Below are positions 51,701 to 60,766 of a stretch of 64,000 bases of DNA, piece by piece. The notes under the pieces are model-generated. The model did no database searches. It was given only the letters and a program-made list of their open reading frames with translations, and was not told where the DNA came from. The stretch comes from JAVBRD01 sp031548365. GTDB lineage: Bacteria; Bacillota; Clostridia; Christensenellales; UBA1750. Position numbers and translations under genes: made by a program. Every line of letters starts with the position of its first letter. Positions within the stretch are counted from its first letter, which is position 1. The stretch is from assembly GCA_031548365.1 (NCBI GenBank), contig JAVBRD010000003.1, positions 76,911-140,910 on the forward strand, read 5' to 3'.

Positions 51701-52446
51701 TGGCCGCCAAGGCGCTCGGGTGGCGCATCGCGACGCCGGTCTTTGACGGCGCGAATGAAGACAACATCATGGATTGCCTTGAGCAGGCGGGGCTTCGCCG
51801 CGACGGAAAGACTGTGCTCTATGACGGACGCACGGGCGAGCCGTTTGAGAACTCGGTCACGGTGGGCTACATGTACATGCTCAAGCTCGCTCACTTGGTC
51901 GACGACAAGATTCACGCGCGCTCCACCGGCCCATACTCGCTGGTGACGCAGCAGCCGCTCGGCGGGAAAGCGCAGTTCGGCGGTCAGCGCTTCGGCGAAA
52001 TGGAAGTTTGGGCGCTGGAAGCCTACGGCGCGGCGCACACGCTCCAAGAGATACTCACCGTCAAGTCCGACGATATCGTGGGCCGCGTCAAGACGTACGA
52101 AGCGATCGTCAAGGGCGAGAATATCCCCGCGCCGGGCGTGCCCGAGAGTTTCAAAGTTTTGATCAAGGAGCTTCAGTCGCTCTCGCTGGATGTCAAGGTG
52201 CTCAGCGAGGAAGGCGGGGAGATCCTGCTGCGCGAGCTGACCGAGGATGAGATGGAGCAGCTCAGCATCAACATAGAAGGCCGCGAGGACCTGCTCGGCC
52301 TGGCCGCCGCCCAGCCGACGGCCGTTCCCGCAGGAGACGGGGACATCAGCCTCTCCGATCTGGATCTGACGGATTTGGACGACGCGGCTGAGGACGAGGA
52401 CTTCGAGCTCGAGCTTGAGGACGACGACGGCGAGGAAGACAAGTAA
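48736..52446 (+). CDS. rpoB: DNA-directed RNA polymerase subunit beta
   Basis: A 1236-residue core subunit of RNA polymerase, forming one jaw of the active-site cleft. The rifampicin-binding region is readable around FFGSSQLSQFMDQPNPLAALTHKRRLSALGPGG, with the usual wild-type residues. The C-terminus ends with an acidic run of Asp and Glu after the conserved core, an extension often seen in clostridia. ATG at 48736 with GAAGGAG 11 bases upstream is the likely start; ATG at 48754 is an alternative. rpoC follows after 37 bases. No rplJ or rplL precedes it. Confidence 0.95.
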   Translation: MIHEVTMGKRTRMSFSRIEEVLDIPDLVEVQKRSYDRFLREDLKDVLADISPIVDYTDTLELSFIGYALEEKPKYDVEECKERDVNYSAPLKVKVRLTNKQTGLIKEQDVFMGDFPLMTEHGTFIINGAERVIVSQLVRSPGVYYNKSIDKSGSNLFSATVIPQRGAWLEYETDSNDVISVRVDRTRKLPVTVLLRAIGYGSDSSILELMGEDERVLATIGRDSAKTATDGLLEIYRRLRPGEPPTEESARSMLNSLFFDPKRYDLARVGRYKFNKKLALATRIIGARAAEPVLHPATGEVLIEAEGEFTREIAWKIQNAGINHVVVLAEGRAVKVLGNNMLNAAEHLPFAPAEVGILELAHGPTLFKLIKDNPSAEDLRSAITANLDDLVPKTITNDDIVASISYCVGLSHGIGTIDDIDHLGNRRLRSVGELLQNQIRLGLSRMERVVKERMAIQDQTSVTPQALVNIRPVSAAIKEFFGSSQLSQFMDQPNPLAALTHKRRLSALGPGGLNRDRANFEVRDVHHSHYGRICPIETPEGPNIGLIGSLATYARVNPYGFIEAPYRRVNRPEGTVTEEIVYMTADEEDVYTIAQANEPLDEQKHFTNERVTARLRDETIGIPASEVDFMDVSPKMLVSIATAMIPFLENDDANRALMGSNMQRQAVPLLKPEAPIVGTGMEFKVAQDSGSAQLAKSAGVVERVSADEIVIRCDDGRKESYKLIKFTRSNQGTCINQRPIVSKGERVEKRQIIADGPSIDTGEIALGRNILIGFMTWEGYNYEDAILISERMVKEDVFTSIHIEEYESEARDTKLGPEEITSDIPNVSEDALKDLDDQGVIRIGAEVRSGDILVGKVTPKGETELTAEERLLRAIFGEKAREVRDTSLRVPHGEGGIIVDVKVFTRENKDELSPGVNKLVRVYIAQKRKISVGDKMAGRHGNKGVISRIMPEEDMPFLPDGTPLQIVLNPLGVPSRMNIGQVLEVHLGLAAKALGWRIATPVFDGANEDNIMDCLEQAGLRRDGKTVLYDGRTGEPFENSVTVGYMYMLKLAHLVDDKIHARSTGPYSLVTQQPLGGKAQFGGQRFGEMEVWALEAYGAAHTLQEILTVKSDDIVGRVKTYEAIVKGENIPAPGVPESFKVLIKELQSLSLDVKVLSEEGGEILLRELTEDEMEQLSINIEGREDLLGLAAAQPTAVPAGDGDISLSDLDLTDLDDAAEDEDFELELEDDDGEEDK

Positions 52447-52483
52447 TGCCGTTTGCTGATGGTCGGAAGGAGTAACACAGAAT

Positions 52484-55400
52484 ATGTATGAGCTGACAAC
52501 CTTCGACAGCATCCAGATAGGCCTTGCGTCACCGGAGAAGATCCGTGAGTGGTCGCGCGGCGAGGTTAAAAAACCCGAGACGATCAACTACCGCACGCTC
52601 AAGCCCGAAAAGGACGGCTTGTTCTGCGAAAGGATATTTGGGCCGCAAAAGGACTGGGAGTGCCACTGCGGCAAGTATAAGCGCGTTCGGCACAAAGGCA
52701 TCACGTGCGATAAATGCGGGGTAGAGGTCACGCGCCAGAAGGTCCGCCGCGAGCGCATGGGCCACATCGAGCTGGCCGCGCCCGTTTCTCACATCTGGTA
52801 TTTCCGCGCGATCCCCAGCCGCATGGGCCTTTTGCTCGACATGAGCCCGCGCGCGCTGGAGCGCGTGCTGTACTTCGCGGCTTACGTCGTACTGGACGCG
52901 GGCGAGACGCCCCTGACCGTCAAGCAAGTGCTCTCCGACCGCGAATACCGCGAAGCCGTCGAAAAGTACGGCAACGAGGCGTTCCGCGCGGGCATGGGAG
53001 CGGAGTCGGTCAAGGAGCTGCTGCTCGCGCTCAAGCTCGACGAGATGGCGGCCGACCTGCGCAAGATCCTTGAGACGTCTACGGGCCAAAAGCGCATGCG
53101 CGCCATCAAACGCCTTGAGGTCGTGGAGAGCTTCCGTTTGAGCGGCAATCACCCTGTGTGGATGATCCTCGACGTGGTCCCCGTCATTCCGCCCGAGCTG
53201 CGCCCCATGGTTCAGCTGGATGGCGGACGATTTGCGACTTCGGACCTAAACGATCTTTACCGCCGTGTCATCAACCGCAACAATCGCTTGAAGCGCTTGC
53301 TTGAGCTCGGCGCGCCCGACATCATCGTGCGCAACGAAAAGCGGATGCTGCAGGAAGCGGTGGATGCGCTGATCGATAATGGCCGCCGCGGCCGAGCAGT
53401 CACAGGTCCGGGCAACCGCGCCTTAAAGTCTCTCTCCGACCTTCTGCGCGGCAAGCAGGGCCGTTTCCGCCAAAACCTGCTGGGCAAGCGCGTGGACTAT
53501 TCGGGACGAAGCGTTATCGTTGTCGGCCCCGAGCTCAAGCTTTACCAGTGCGGTCTGCCCAAAGAGATGGCGCTTGAGCTGTTCAAGCCGTTTGTGATGA
53601 AAAAGCTGGTCGAGCGCGGCCTCGCGCACAACATCAAAAGCGCGAAGCGCATGGTGGAACGCGTGCGCGCCGAGGTCTGGGATGTGCTTGAGGAAGTCAT
53701 CCACGACCACCCGGTGCTCCTTAACCGCGCGCCCACGCTTCACCGCTTGGGCATTCAGGCGTTTGAGCCCGTGCTCGTCGAGGGCAAAGCCCTGAAGATA
53801 CACCCGCTCGTCTGCACCGCGTACAACGCGGACTTCGACGGCGATCAAATGGCCGTTCACGTACCGTTGTCCATGGAGGCGCAGGCTGAGGCGCGGTTCC
53901 TCATGCTCGCCGCAAACAACATCCTAAAGCCCCAGGACGGCCGCCCGGTCGTCACGCCCACGCAGGACATGGTCATAGGCTCCTACTACATGACCATGGA
54001 ACGGCCCGGCTCATTGGGCGAGGGCAAGTCGTTCATGAACCCCGACGAGGCGGTCATGGCGTACCACGAAAAAGACATCGCGCTCCAAGCGGTCATCAAG
54101 ATCCGCATAGAGCGGATGATCGACGGCGAAATGCGCGCAAAGACCATTAAGACGACGGTGGGGCGCTACATATTCAACGAGGCCATTCCGCAGGATTTGG
54201 GTTTTGTGGAGCGCACATCGCCGGAAAGCGCGTTTAGTCTTGAGATTGACCGCCACGTCGACCGTAAGCTCCTTGGAGAGATTGTCGACCGTTGCTACCG
54301 CGTGCACGGCGTGACGGTCACCGCTTTGGTTCTTGATCAGATCAAGCGTCTCGGCTTCCATTACTCCACGCGCGGCGCGGTCACGGTTTCGGTTTCCGAC
54401 ATCGTGGTGCCCGAGGCCAAGAAAAAACTGCTCGATCTGGCCGATACGTCTGTGCGCAACGTCGAGCGCCAGTTCCGCCGCGGCATGATGAGCGAGAACG
54501 AGCGCTACCAGAGCGTCATCCGCATTTGGGAGGACACGACCAACAGCGTGACCACCGAGCTGATGAGCACGCTGGACAAGTTCAACCCGATCTACATGAT
54601 GGCCAACTCCGGCGCGCGCGGCAGTGTTCACCAGATCCGCCAGCTGGCTGGCATGCGCGGCCTGATGGCCTCCCCGTCCGGAAAAATCATCGAGGTTCCC
54701 ATCCGCGCGTGTTTCCGCGAGGGGCTGACCGTATCCGAGTTCTTTACGTCCTCGCACGGTTCCCGAAAAGCGCTTGCGGACACGGCGCTCAAGACGGCGG
54801 ACTCAGGCTACCTGACGCGGCGTCTGGTGGACGTCTCGCAGGACTGCATCGTACGCGAAGTGGATTGCTTCGCCGCCCGTGGGGAGCGCGTGCGCGGTAT
54901 CCCCGTCAACGACATCATGAACGGCACGGAGCGCATCGAGCCGCTTGAGGACCGTCTGCGCGGGCGCTACGCGGCGGAAGACATCGTTCACCCCGCGACG
55001 GGTGAGACCATTGTAGCCAAAAACGAAATGATCACGCACGCCATCGCGCGCAGCGTCGTCGCGGCGGGCATCACGCAGGTCATGATTCGCTCGGTTCTCA
55101 CCTGCCGCAACGAAGTCGGCGTGTGCGCCAAGTGCTACGGCTCCAACCTGACCACGGGCAACCCGGTCGACATCGGCGAATCGGTGGGCATCATAGCGGC
55201 GCAGTCCATCGGCGAGCCGGGCACGCAGCTGACGATGCGCACGTTCCATACGGGAGGCGTCGCGTCGGTTGAGGACATCACGCAGGGTCTTCCGCGCGTC
55301 GAGGAGCTCTTCGAGGCCAGAAAACCCAAGGGTTTGGCGATCATCTCCGAAATCGCGGGCAAGGTCAAGATCAACGAATCCAAGAAAAAGCGTGAGGTCG

Positions 55401-55999
55401 TCATCACAAACGAAGACGGCGAGGCCGCGACGTATCCTGTGGTTTACGGGTCGCGCATCAAGGTGATCGATGATCAGATGGTGCAGGCGGGCGACGAGCT
55501 GACCGAGGGCTCGATCAACCCGCACGACATCCTCAAGATCAAGGGCGTCAAGGGCGTCCAGGACTACCTGCTCAAGGAAGTGCAGACCGTTTACCGGCTG
55601 CAAGGCGTTGAAATCGCCAACAAGCACATTGAGGTCATCCTCCGCCAGATGCTGCGCAAGGTGCGTATCGAGGACGCGGGCGACACCTCCATGCTGCCGG
55701 GCGCGCTCATCGACATCTTTAAGTTTGAGCGCGAGAACGATGAAACGGTCAAAAACGGGGGCACGCCCGCCATCGCCAAGCGCGTTCTGCTGGGCATCAC
55801 AAAAGCCGCGCTCGCGACAGACTCCTTCCTCTCCGCAGCATCCTTCCAGGAGACGACGCGCGTCTTGACAGAGGCCGCCATCCGCGGCAAGGTCGACCCG
55901 CTCCTGGGACTTAAGGAGAATGTCATCATCGGCAAGCTGATCCCCGCAGGTACGGGGATGCGGCGCTACAAGAACATCGAGATCTACGAGAACTGGTAG
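52484..55999 (+). CDS. rpoC: DNA-directed RNA polymerase subunit beta'
   Basis: A 1171-residue catalytic subunit. The N-terminal zinc finger CHCGKYKR...CDKCG lies near residues 60-77, the magnesium-binding NADFDGDQM near 447, and the second zinc site CRNEVGVCAKC further on. Length is near the standard for Firmicutes. GGAAGGAG precedes the ATG at 52484. Transcribed with rpoB and ended by a strong terminator ten bases after the stop; the usual rpsL-rpsG-fusA genes do not follow. Confidence 0.96.
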   Translation: MYELTTFDSIQIGLASPEKIREWSRGEVKKPETINYRTLKPEKDGLFCERIFGPQKDWECHCGKYKRVRHKGITCDKCGVEVTRQKVRRERMGHIELAAPVSHIWYFRAIPSRMGLLLDMSPRALERVLYFAAYVVLDAGETPLTVKQVLSDREYREAVEKYGNEAFRAGMGAESVKELLLALKLDEMAADLRKILETSTGQKRMRAIKRLEVVESFRLSGNHPVWMILDVVPVIPPELRPMVQLDGGRFATSDLNDLYRRVINRNNRLKRLLELGAPDIIVRNEKRMLQEAVDALIDNGRRGRAVTGPGNRALKSLSDLLRGKQGRFRQNLLGKRVDYSGRSVIVVGPELKLYQCGLPKEMALELFKPFVMKKLVERGLAHNIKSAKRMVERVRAEVWDVLEEVIHDHPVLLNRAPTLHRLGIQAFEPVLVEGKALKIHPLVCTAYNADFDGDQMAVHVPLSMEAQAEARFLMLAANNILKPQDGRPVVTPTQDMVIGSYYMTMERPGSLGEGKSFMNPDEAVMAYHEKDIALQAVIKIRIERMIDGEMRAKTIKTTVGRYIFNEAIPQDLGFVERTSPESAFSLEIDRHVDRKLLGEIVDRCYRVHGVTVTALVLDQIKRLGFHYSTRGAVTVSVSDIVVPEAKKKLLDLADTSVRNVERQFRRGMMSENERYQSVIRIWEDTTNSVTTELMSTLDKFNPIYMMANSGARGSVHQIRQLAGMRGLMASPSGKIIEVPIRACFREGLTVSEFFTSSHGSRKALADTALKTADSGYLTRRLVDVSQDCIVREVDCFAARGERVRGIPVNDIMNGTERIEPLEDRLRGRYAAEDIVHPATGETIVAKNEMITHAIARSVVAAGITQVMIRSVLTCRNEVGVCAKCYGSNLTTGNPVDIGESVGIIAAQSIGEPGTQLTMRTFHTGGVASVEDITQGLPRVEELFEARKPKGLAIISEIAGKVKINESKKKREVVITNEDGEAATYPVVYGSRIKVIDDQMVQAGDELTEGSINPHDILKIKGVKGVQDYLLKEVQTVYRLQGVEIANKHIEVILRQMLRKVRIEDAGDTSMLPGALIDIFKFERENDETVKNGGTPAIAKRVLLGITKAALATDSFLSAASFQETTRVLTEAAIRGKVDPLLGLKENVIIGKLIPAGTGMRRYKNIEIYENW

Positions 56000-56008
56000 C
56001 AAAACAGG

Positions 56009-56046
56009 GCGTCCGGAACGGCAACATGCCGCCGGACGCTTTTTTC
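56009..56046 (+). terminator. Terminator of the rpoB-rpoC operon
   Basis: Eight-pair stem (56009-56016 with 56032-56039) with a further inner pairing CGGCA/TGCCG, then six T residues. Confidence 0.92.
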
Positions 56047-56059
56047 GGAGGTGTTCCCC

Positions 56060-56818
56060 ATGGAGGACAAACTGCGAGTCGGCCTCATCAAGCGCGTTCC
56101 CGCGCTCTACGACGTGGATGCCAACTTGGCCGCGTTCCTTGCGGACGCGAAACGGGCGGCGGAGCGCGGCGTCAAGCTGCTCGTGACATGCGAGTGCTTT
56201 CTCGACGGTTACTGCGTCGCGGACAAAGCTTGTACGCGCGAGCGGCTGCTGGCATGCGCGCAGGATGCCGCTACGAGCGAGCGCATCGCCGCCGTCCGAA
56301 GCGCGGCGCGCGCGCACGGCATGCATATAGTATTCGGATTCACCCAGCGCACTTCCATGGGCGTCAAGAACGCGGCGCTTCTCATCGACGATCGAGGCTG
56401 CGACGTCGGCGTCTATCACAAAACGCATCTGATGACGCACGACGTCGCGTTTGAGCCGGGCGACGGCTTGCCCGTGTTCGAGACGGTATACGGCAAGTGG
56501 GGCATCATCATCTGTGCCGACCGCCGCTTTCCTGAAACGGCGCGGACGCTCAAGGTCCGCGGCGCGGAGCTGATCATCATGCCCACCTACGGCATGTGGC
56601 ACTATGACAACGAGTGGTGGATGCGCACGCGTTCCTACGAAAACGAGACCACGCTGCTGTTCGCGCACCCGGAGGTTTCCCTGGTGTGCGACCCGCGCGG
56701 AGGTCTGGCCGCCAAGCTCACCTCTAATGTCCCCGACATCCTGGTGCACGACGTCGACCTCTCCGAGCACGTCAACAGCATGTTTCCGCATCGGCGGCCG
56801 GAAATCTACCAGGTGTAG
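56060..56818 (+). CDS. Carbon-nitrogen hydrolase (nitrilase superfamily)
   Basis: A 252-residue amidase of the nitrilase superfamily. The catalytic Glu-Lys-Cys triad is complete: Glu45 in TCECFLDGY, Lys121 in YHKTHL and Cys152 in IICADRRFPE. The start is ATG at 56060 with GGAGGTG seven bases upstream. Members hydrolyse or condense carbon-nitrogen bonds in amides such as carbamoylputrescine or deaminated glutathione; the substrate here is not clear. It sits alone between rpoC and exonuclease III. Confidence 0.88.
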   Translation: MEDKLRVGLIKRVPALYDVDANLAAFLADAKRAAERGVKLLVTCECFLDGYCVADKACTRERLLACAQDAATSERIAAVRSAARAHGMHIVFGFTQRTSMGVKNAALLIDDRGCDVGVYHKTHLMTHDVAFEPGDGLPVFETVYGKWGIIICADRRFPETARTLKVRGAELIIMPTYGMWHYDNEWWMRTRSYENETTLLFAHPEVSLVCDPRGGLAAKLTSNVPDILVHDVDLSEHVNSMFPHRRPEIYQV

Positions 56819-56884
56819 GCGATACGGTGCGTTGCTGGCAAAACCGCACCTCCGTTCATTTTATAGCAGGGGAGCGTGGCTCAC

Positions 56885-57655
56885 TTGGCCAAGCTGATTT
56901 CGTGGAATGTCAACGGACTGCGCTCGTGCGTGGGCAAGGGGTTCATGGACTTCTTCGCGCTTGCCGACGCGGATGTGTTTTGCCTTCAGGAGTGCAAGCT
57001 CCAGCCGGGCGCGCTTGATTTGCCGCTCAACGGCTATTACGCGTACTACAACTACGCCGACAAAAAGGGATACTCCGGCACGGCGATGTTTGTCAAGCGC
57101 GAACCGCTCGCCGTGACGTACGGCATAGGTGCCGATGAGCACGACCACGAAGGGCGGGTCATCACGCTTGAGTACCCCAAATGCTATGTCGCGACTGTCT
57201 ACACGCCCAACTCACAGCGAGAGCTTTTGCGCCTGCCCTACAGGATGGCGTGGGAAGATGCCATGCGCGCGTATTTCATGGGCCTTGACCGCGTCAAACC
57301 CGTGATCTTCTGCGGCGATCTCAACGTGGCGCACACCAAAATGGACATAAAAAACGCGTCATCCAACGTCAAAAACGCGGGTTTTACGGCGCAAGAGCGC
57401 GAAAAAATATCCGCGCTGCTGGGCGGCGGGTTTGTGGACACCTACCTGTATTTTCACCCCGATAAGTCCGACGCGTACACGTGGTGGTCGTACTTCGGCA
57501 CGGCGCGCGAGCGGAACATCGGGTGGCGCATCGACTATTTTTTGGCGTCGGAAAAACTAAAGGATAGGCTCATAGGCGCGGAGATTCATCCGGGCGTCTT
57601 TGGGTCGGATCATTGTCCGGTGGAGCTCACGGTTGAGGACGCGGTGTTCGTTTAG
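56885..57655 (+). CDS. exoA: Exodeoxyribonuclease III / AP endonuclease
   Basis: A 256-residue Mg-dependent nuclease of the exonuclease III family, which cuts at abasic sites in base-excision repair. Conserved blocks are KLISWNVNGLRS at the N-terminus, FCLQECKLQ (metal Glu), CGDLNVAH (Asp-Asn), WRIDYFLAS and GSDHCPVEL (catalytic Asp-His) near the C-terminus. The start is taken as TTG at 56885, ten bases after GGGGAG, giving the standard N-terminus; GTG at 56876 is nearly on top of the ribosome site. It follows the nitrilase gene by 66 bases. Confidence 0.93.
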   Translation: MAKLISWNVNGLRSCVGKGFMDFFALADADVFCLQECKLQPGALDLPLNGYYAYYNYADKKGYSGTAMFVKREPLAVTYGIGADEHDHEGRVITLEYPKCYVATVYTPNSQRELLRLPYRMAWEDAMRAYFMGLDRVKPVIFCGDLNVAHTKMDIKNASSNVKNAGFTAQEREKISALLGGGFVDTYLYFHPDKSDAYTWWSYFGTARERNIGWRIDYFLASEKLKDRLIGAEIHPGVFGSDHCPVELTVEDAVFV

Positions 57656-58283
57656 CGCGCCTTCGCGCCCACATGCTCGCGATGCTCTCGCGAAAAACGG
57701 CGTCGCACTCGGGCTGCACGCCCGAGAGGCGGTCGAGCAGCTCGCAGACCTGCGCAAGGCTCCCGCTGATGAGGTTGTTGCCCGCCGCGCGGTTGATGAG
57801 CCGTGTATTTGCCTCGATGTGAAACGCATGGATCAGGGTGTCAATGGCGATCATCTTCTCGCCCTCGCTTCGGCACAACGGATAGTCGGCCAGGTATTTC
57901 TCGAACACGGGCAGGGCGTTGCCGCAACCGAGGTCGGTGTGGCGAAAGCTCAGCCGAAACTCGGCGCGCGTGATCTCAAAACCGCATTTCCCGGGACATG
58001 CGACGGTTTCCGCTTCGGACGAGGCGTTCCACAGGTCGACCAGCCCGCCGCAAAGCGGGCAAACGCACTGTTTCTTCGCGGCCCGGGCGATGTCCTGGCA
58101 GCGGAGGTAGAGCGCAAGGCCGACATCATCGATTTGCGGAGCAACGGTCAGCCCAAGCGCGAAGTCATTGTAGAGTTTTGCGAGCCGCCGCCCGTCGACC
58201 TTGGGCGCGTATTTGAGTTTCACACCGCTCACCTTAGAAAAATGCCGGGGAAATGACTTCCCCGGCGCTTTCGTTTTGGTCAT
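57627..58283 (-). CDS. Unknown zinc-ribbon protein coupled to the aconitase-like gene
   Basis: A 218-residue soluble protein. Residues 70-105 carry CVCPLCGGLVDLWNAS followed about 16 residues later by CPGKCGF, a zinc-ribbon arrangement of two Cys pairs; further Cys residues lie at about 123, 139 and 186. The remainder is helical. ATG at 58283 overlaps the stop codon of the aconitase-family gene (ATGA), so it depends on translation of that gene. I recognise no family. The coupling suggests a role in maturation or regulation of the hydratase, which needs an iron-sulfur cluster, but this is inference. Its 3' end overlaps the exoA 3' end by 29 bases. Confidence 0.65.
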   Translation of the reverse strand: MTKTKAPGKSFPRHFSKVSGVKLKYAPKVDGRRLAKLYNDFALGLTVAPQIDDVGLALYLRCQDIARAAKKQCVCPLCGGLVDLWNASSEAETVACPGKCGFEITRAEFRLSFRHTDLGCGNALPVFEKYLADYPLCRSEGEKMIAIDTLIHAFHIEANTRLINRAAGNNLISGSLAQVCELLDRLSGVQPECDAVFRESIASMWARRRAKRTPRPQP

Positions 58284-60526
58284 TCCTTGGCGTAAGAGTT
58301 GATCAGGCACCCATCAAGGATGATCTCGGCTTCCTCGGCCGTCAGCCCAGGGAGGGAGAGCGCGGCCGGCGAGCGCTTGCCGTCGCGCACAAGCGTGGCT
58401 GTCTCAGGAGAGTTGCCGCTCAGCAGCGCGGAGCGTATGCCGGAGACGACGATCGCGTCGCCAATCATGGGCGAATAGCTTTCCTCAACGATGAAGGGCA
58501 GCATGCCCCAGTTGACGACGTTGGAGCGGTAGCGCTTCGTCGCGTAACGGCGAGCAAGGTTGGCCCAGCCGCCCAGCACCTTTTGGCAGGATGCCGCCTG
58601 TTCGCGCGCGGAGCCATCGCCCGGCATCACGGCGAAGATGGCGCTGCCCACGCAGCACTTGGCTCGAACGTCATCCGCGGAAAGACCGGTGAGCGCGGAG
58701 AGCTCGGCCAGCGTGGCCACGTCGGATGCGGCGCGCTTCGCTTCTTCCGCGGCGACATCTTTTGCGCGCCCAACGTAGCCCGGGTCCTTGCGGGAGAGGG
58801 CAAATTCAGCCAATCGCAGAGGGTTTGAGCGGTAGCTGGACGTTTCTCCCGAAGGAATGAGCTCGTCGGTGGTGGTCACAGGATCGTTGATCGCGCTGAC
58901 CACGCGCAGAACGAGCGTCTCTGGCAGGGGTTTCATCGCCGGCCAGTCGGTGATGCCCGGGCCAAAGACCAGCGGCTCTTCAGGCATGGGCGAGCCGATG
59001 CCGTTGTACACGCGCGCGCGGTACGCGGAGTCGTCGTAGGCGTAGAGGAGATCCTGCGTTTCGTCGGCAAGGTTGTCAAGCGCGGTCGCGGGCGTGAGCA
59101 CACCGCCGTTGAGCGCGGTCGTGGCGATGGAGCGCGCGTCCATGAGCGCGACATACGCGATCTGCCTTTCCTTGGGCACAGCGCCTTCGCGGCTGGGAAA
59201 GTTGCGCGTCGTGTGGCGGATGGACAGACCGCCGTTGTTCGGCACATCGCCCGCGCCGAAACACGGCCCGCAGAACGCGGTGCGCACAACCGCGCCCGCG
59301 CCCGCGAGGTTCGCAATTGCGCCATTTTTAGCAAGCTCGAGCAGCGCGCTCTGGCTGCCGGGGTAAACGGTCAGGTTGAAGCCGTCGAGTCCGCCCTTGC
59401 CGCTCAGGATGGACGCCGCGCGCATGATGTTGTCGAACGTACCGCCCGCGCAGCCCGCGATCACGCCTTGGTCGACGAGCACTTTTCCGCAGCTCGTTTT
59501 TTTTGTGAGGTCGGCTTCTTTATTCCCAAGAAGATCCTGCGCGTCCTTTTCGACCTTGCGGAGCATGTCGCCGGAGTTGGCGATGAAGTCCTCGAGCGCA
59601 AACGCGTTGCTCGGATGGAATGGCAGCGCGATCATGGGCTTGATCCTAGAAAGATCAAGCTCAATCACGGCGTCATACCACGCGCCATTCGCGGGATTGA
59701 GTTCCTTATAGTCACCGGGACGTTTGTGGAGCTCGTAGTAGCGTTTGACGCGCTCGTCCGTGCGCCAGACTGAGGATAAGCACGTCGTCTCCGTCGTCAT
59801 GACGTCGATGCCATTTCGGTACTCCACGGGGAGCGAAGCGATCCCCGGGCCGATAAACTCGAGCACATTGTTTTTCGCGAATCCGTTCTCGAACGTCGCG
59901 CCCACCAACGCGATGGCCACATCCTGCGGCCCCACGCCGGGGGCCGGTTTGCCGGTGACGTAGACCGCGATGATCTTGGGCGCGGCGACGTCATATGTTT
60001 TGTGAAGCAGCTGCTTGACGAGCTCGGGGCCGCCTTCGCCAACGCCCATCGTACCGAGCGCGCCGTAGCGGGTGTGGCTGTCGGATCCCAGGATCATGCG
60101 GCCGCACGCGGCCATGTTCTCGCGCATGTAGCTGTGAATAACGCCGATGTGCGGGGGCACAAATAGTGCGCCGTATTTTTTTGCGGCTGAAAGGCCGAAC
60201 GCGTGGTCGTCAGCGTTGATTGTCCCACCGGTCGCGCAAAGGCTGTTGTGGCAGCAGGTCAGGACATAGGGCACGTCAAAGCGCTCAAGGCCGCTTGCGC
60301 GCGCGGTCTGTATGATGCCCACGAACGTGATGTCGTGCGAGCAGAGCGCGTCAAAGACGATCCTGTGTTGGCGGTCGTCTTCCGCGCGGTCGTGCGCCGC
60401 GATGATGCCCCCCGCAATTGTTTTTTTTCGGCCATCCGCGCGCGAGTACGCGGCGACCGAGGGATGATTGGGCGCAACAAGAGCGCCATCTAAGTAAAAA
60501 CGACCTTCGGAATTAAGCTTTGGCAT
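58280..60526 (-). CDS. Aconitase-family hydratase (YbhJ-like)
   Basis: A 748-residue protein of the aconitase superfamily with a 4Fe-4S cluster. The N-terminal domains include LGSDSHTRYGALGTMGVGEGG near residue 145 and ETTCLSSVW (cluster Cys) near 245; the other cluster ligands are in AGCAGGTFDN near 358 and FCGPCFGAGDVPNNGG near 420. A C-terminal swivel domain has YRSNVVNWGMLPF. Length and sequence resemble E. coli YbhJ rather than AcnA or AcnB, so the substrate is uncertain. GGAGG precedes the ATG. It is coupled to a small zinc-ribbon protein downstream. Confidence 0.85.
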   Translation of the reverse strand: MPKLNSEGRFYLDGALVAPNHPSVAAYSRADGRKKTIAGGIIAAHDRAEDDRQHRIVFDALCSHDITFVGIIQTARASGLERFDVPYVLTCCHNSLCATGGTINADDHAFGLSAAKKYGALFVPPHIGVIHSYMRENMAACGRMILGSDSHTRYGALGTMGVGEGGPELVKQLLHKTYDVAAPKIIAVYVTGKPAPGVGPQDVAIALVGATFENGFAKNNVLEFIGPGIASLPVEYRNGIDVMTTETTCLSSVWRTDERVKRYYELHKRPGDYKELNPANGAWYDAVIELDLSRIKPMIALPFHPSNAFALEDFIANSGDMLRKVEKDAQDLLGNKEADLTKKTSCGKVLVDQGVIAGCAGGTFDNIMRAASILSGKGGLDGFNLTVYPGSQSALLELAKNGAIANLAGAGAVVRTAFCGPCFGAGDVPNNGGLSIRHTTRNFPSREGAVPKERQIAYVALMDARSIATTALNGGVLTPATALDNLADETQDLLYAYDDSAYRARVYNGIGSPMPEEPLVFGPGITDWPAMKPLPETLVLRVVSAINDPVTTTDELIPSGETSSYRSNPLRLAEFALSRKDPGYVGRAKDVAAEEAKRAASDVATLAELSALTGLSADDVRAKCCVGSAIFAVMPGDGSAREQAASCQKVLGGWANLARRYATKRYRSNVVNWGMLPFIVEESYSPMIGDAIVVSGIRSALLSGNSPETATLVRDGKRSPAALSLPGLTAEEAEIILDGCLINSYAKE

Positions 60527-60556
60527 GCGGCGCCTCCAGATTCATGATGATGTCGA

Positions 60557-60585
60557 TTATACTCAAATGGAGGACATGGTGCAAG
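60557..60585 (-). promoter_or_regulatory. Sigma-A promoter of the aconitase-like gene
   Basis: On the minus strand TTGCAC (60585-60580), 17-base spacer, TATAAT (60562-60557). Confidence 0.75.
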
Positions 60586-60766
60586 TCAAGCCAAAGATAC
60601 CGTTATTTACATCGGTTATTGCTCGGAAAAGTAAGCAAAATACTCCCGTGTCGACCAGCACTCAACACGAAGCCAAAGCCAACAAAGTTTTGTTCCTGCA
60701 GGACATCACGAGGCCGGCTGAGCACCACAAGCTTGTGTCGACAAAAAACACCGGAGGTGAATTTAC

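Noticed and set aside
60648..60745. Direct repeats GTGTCGAC upstream of the spore protein as a CRISPR or operator pair
   Set aside because: Only two eight-base copies about 87 bases apart, without regular spacers or further copies; chance is likely in GC-rich DNA.
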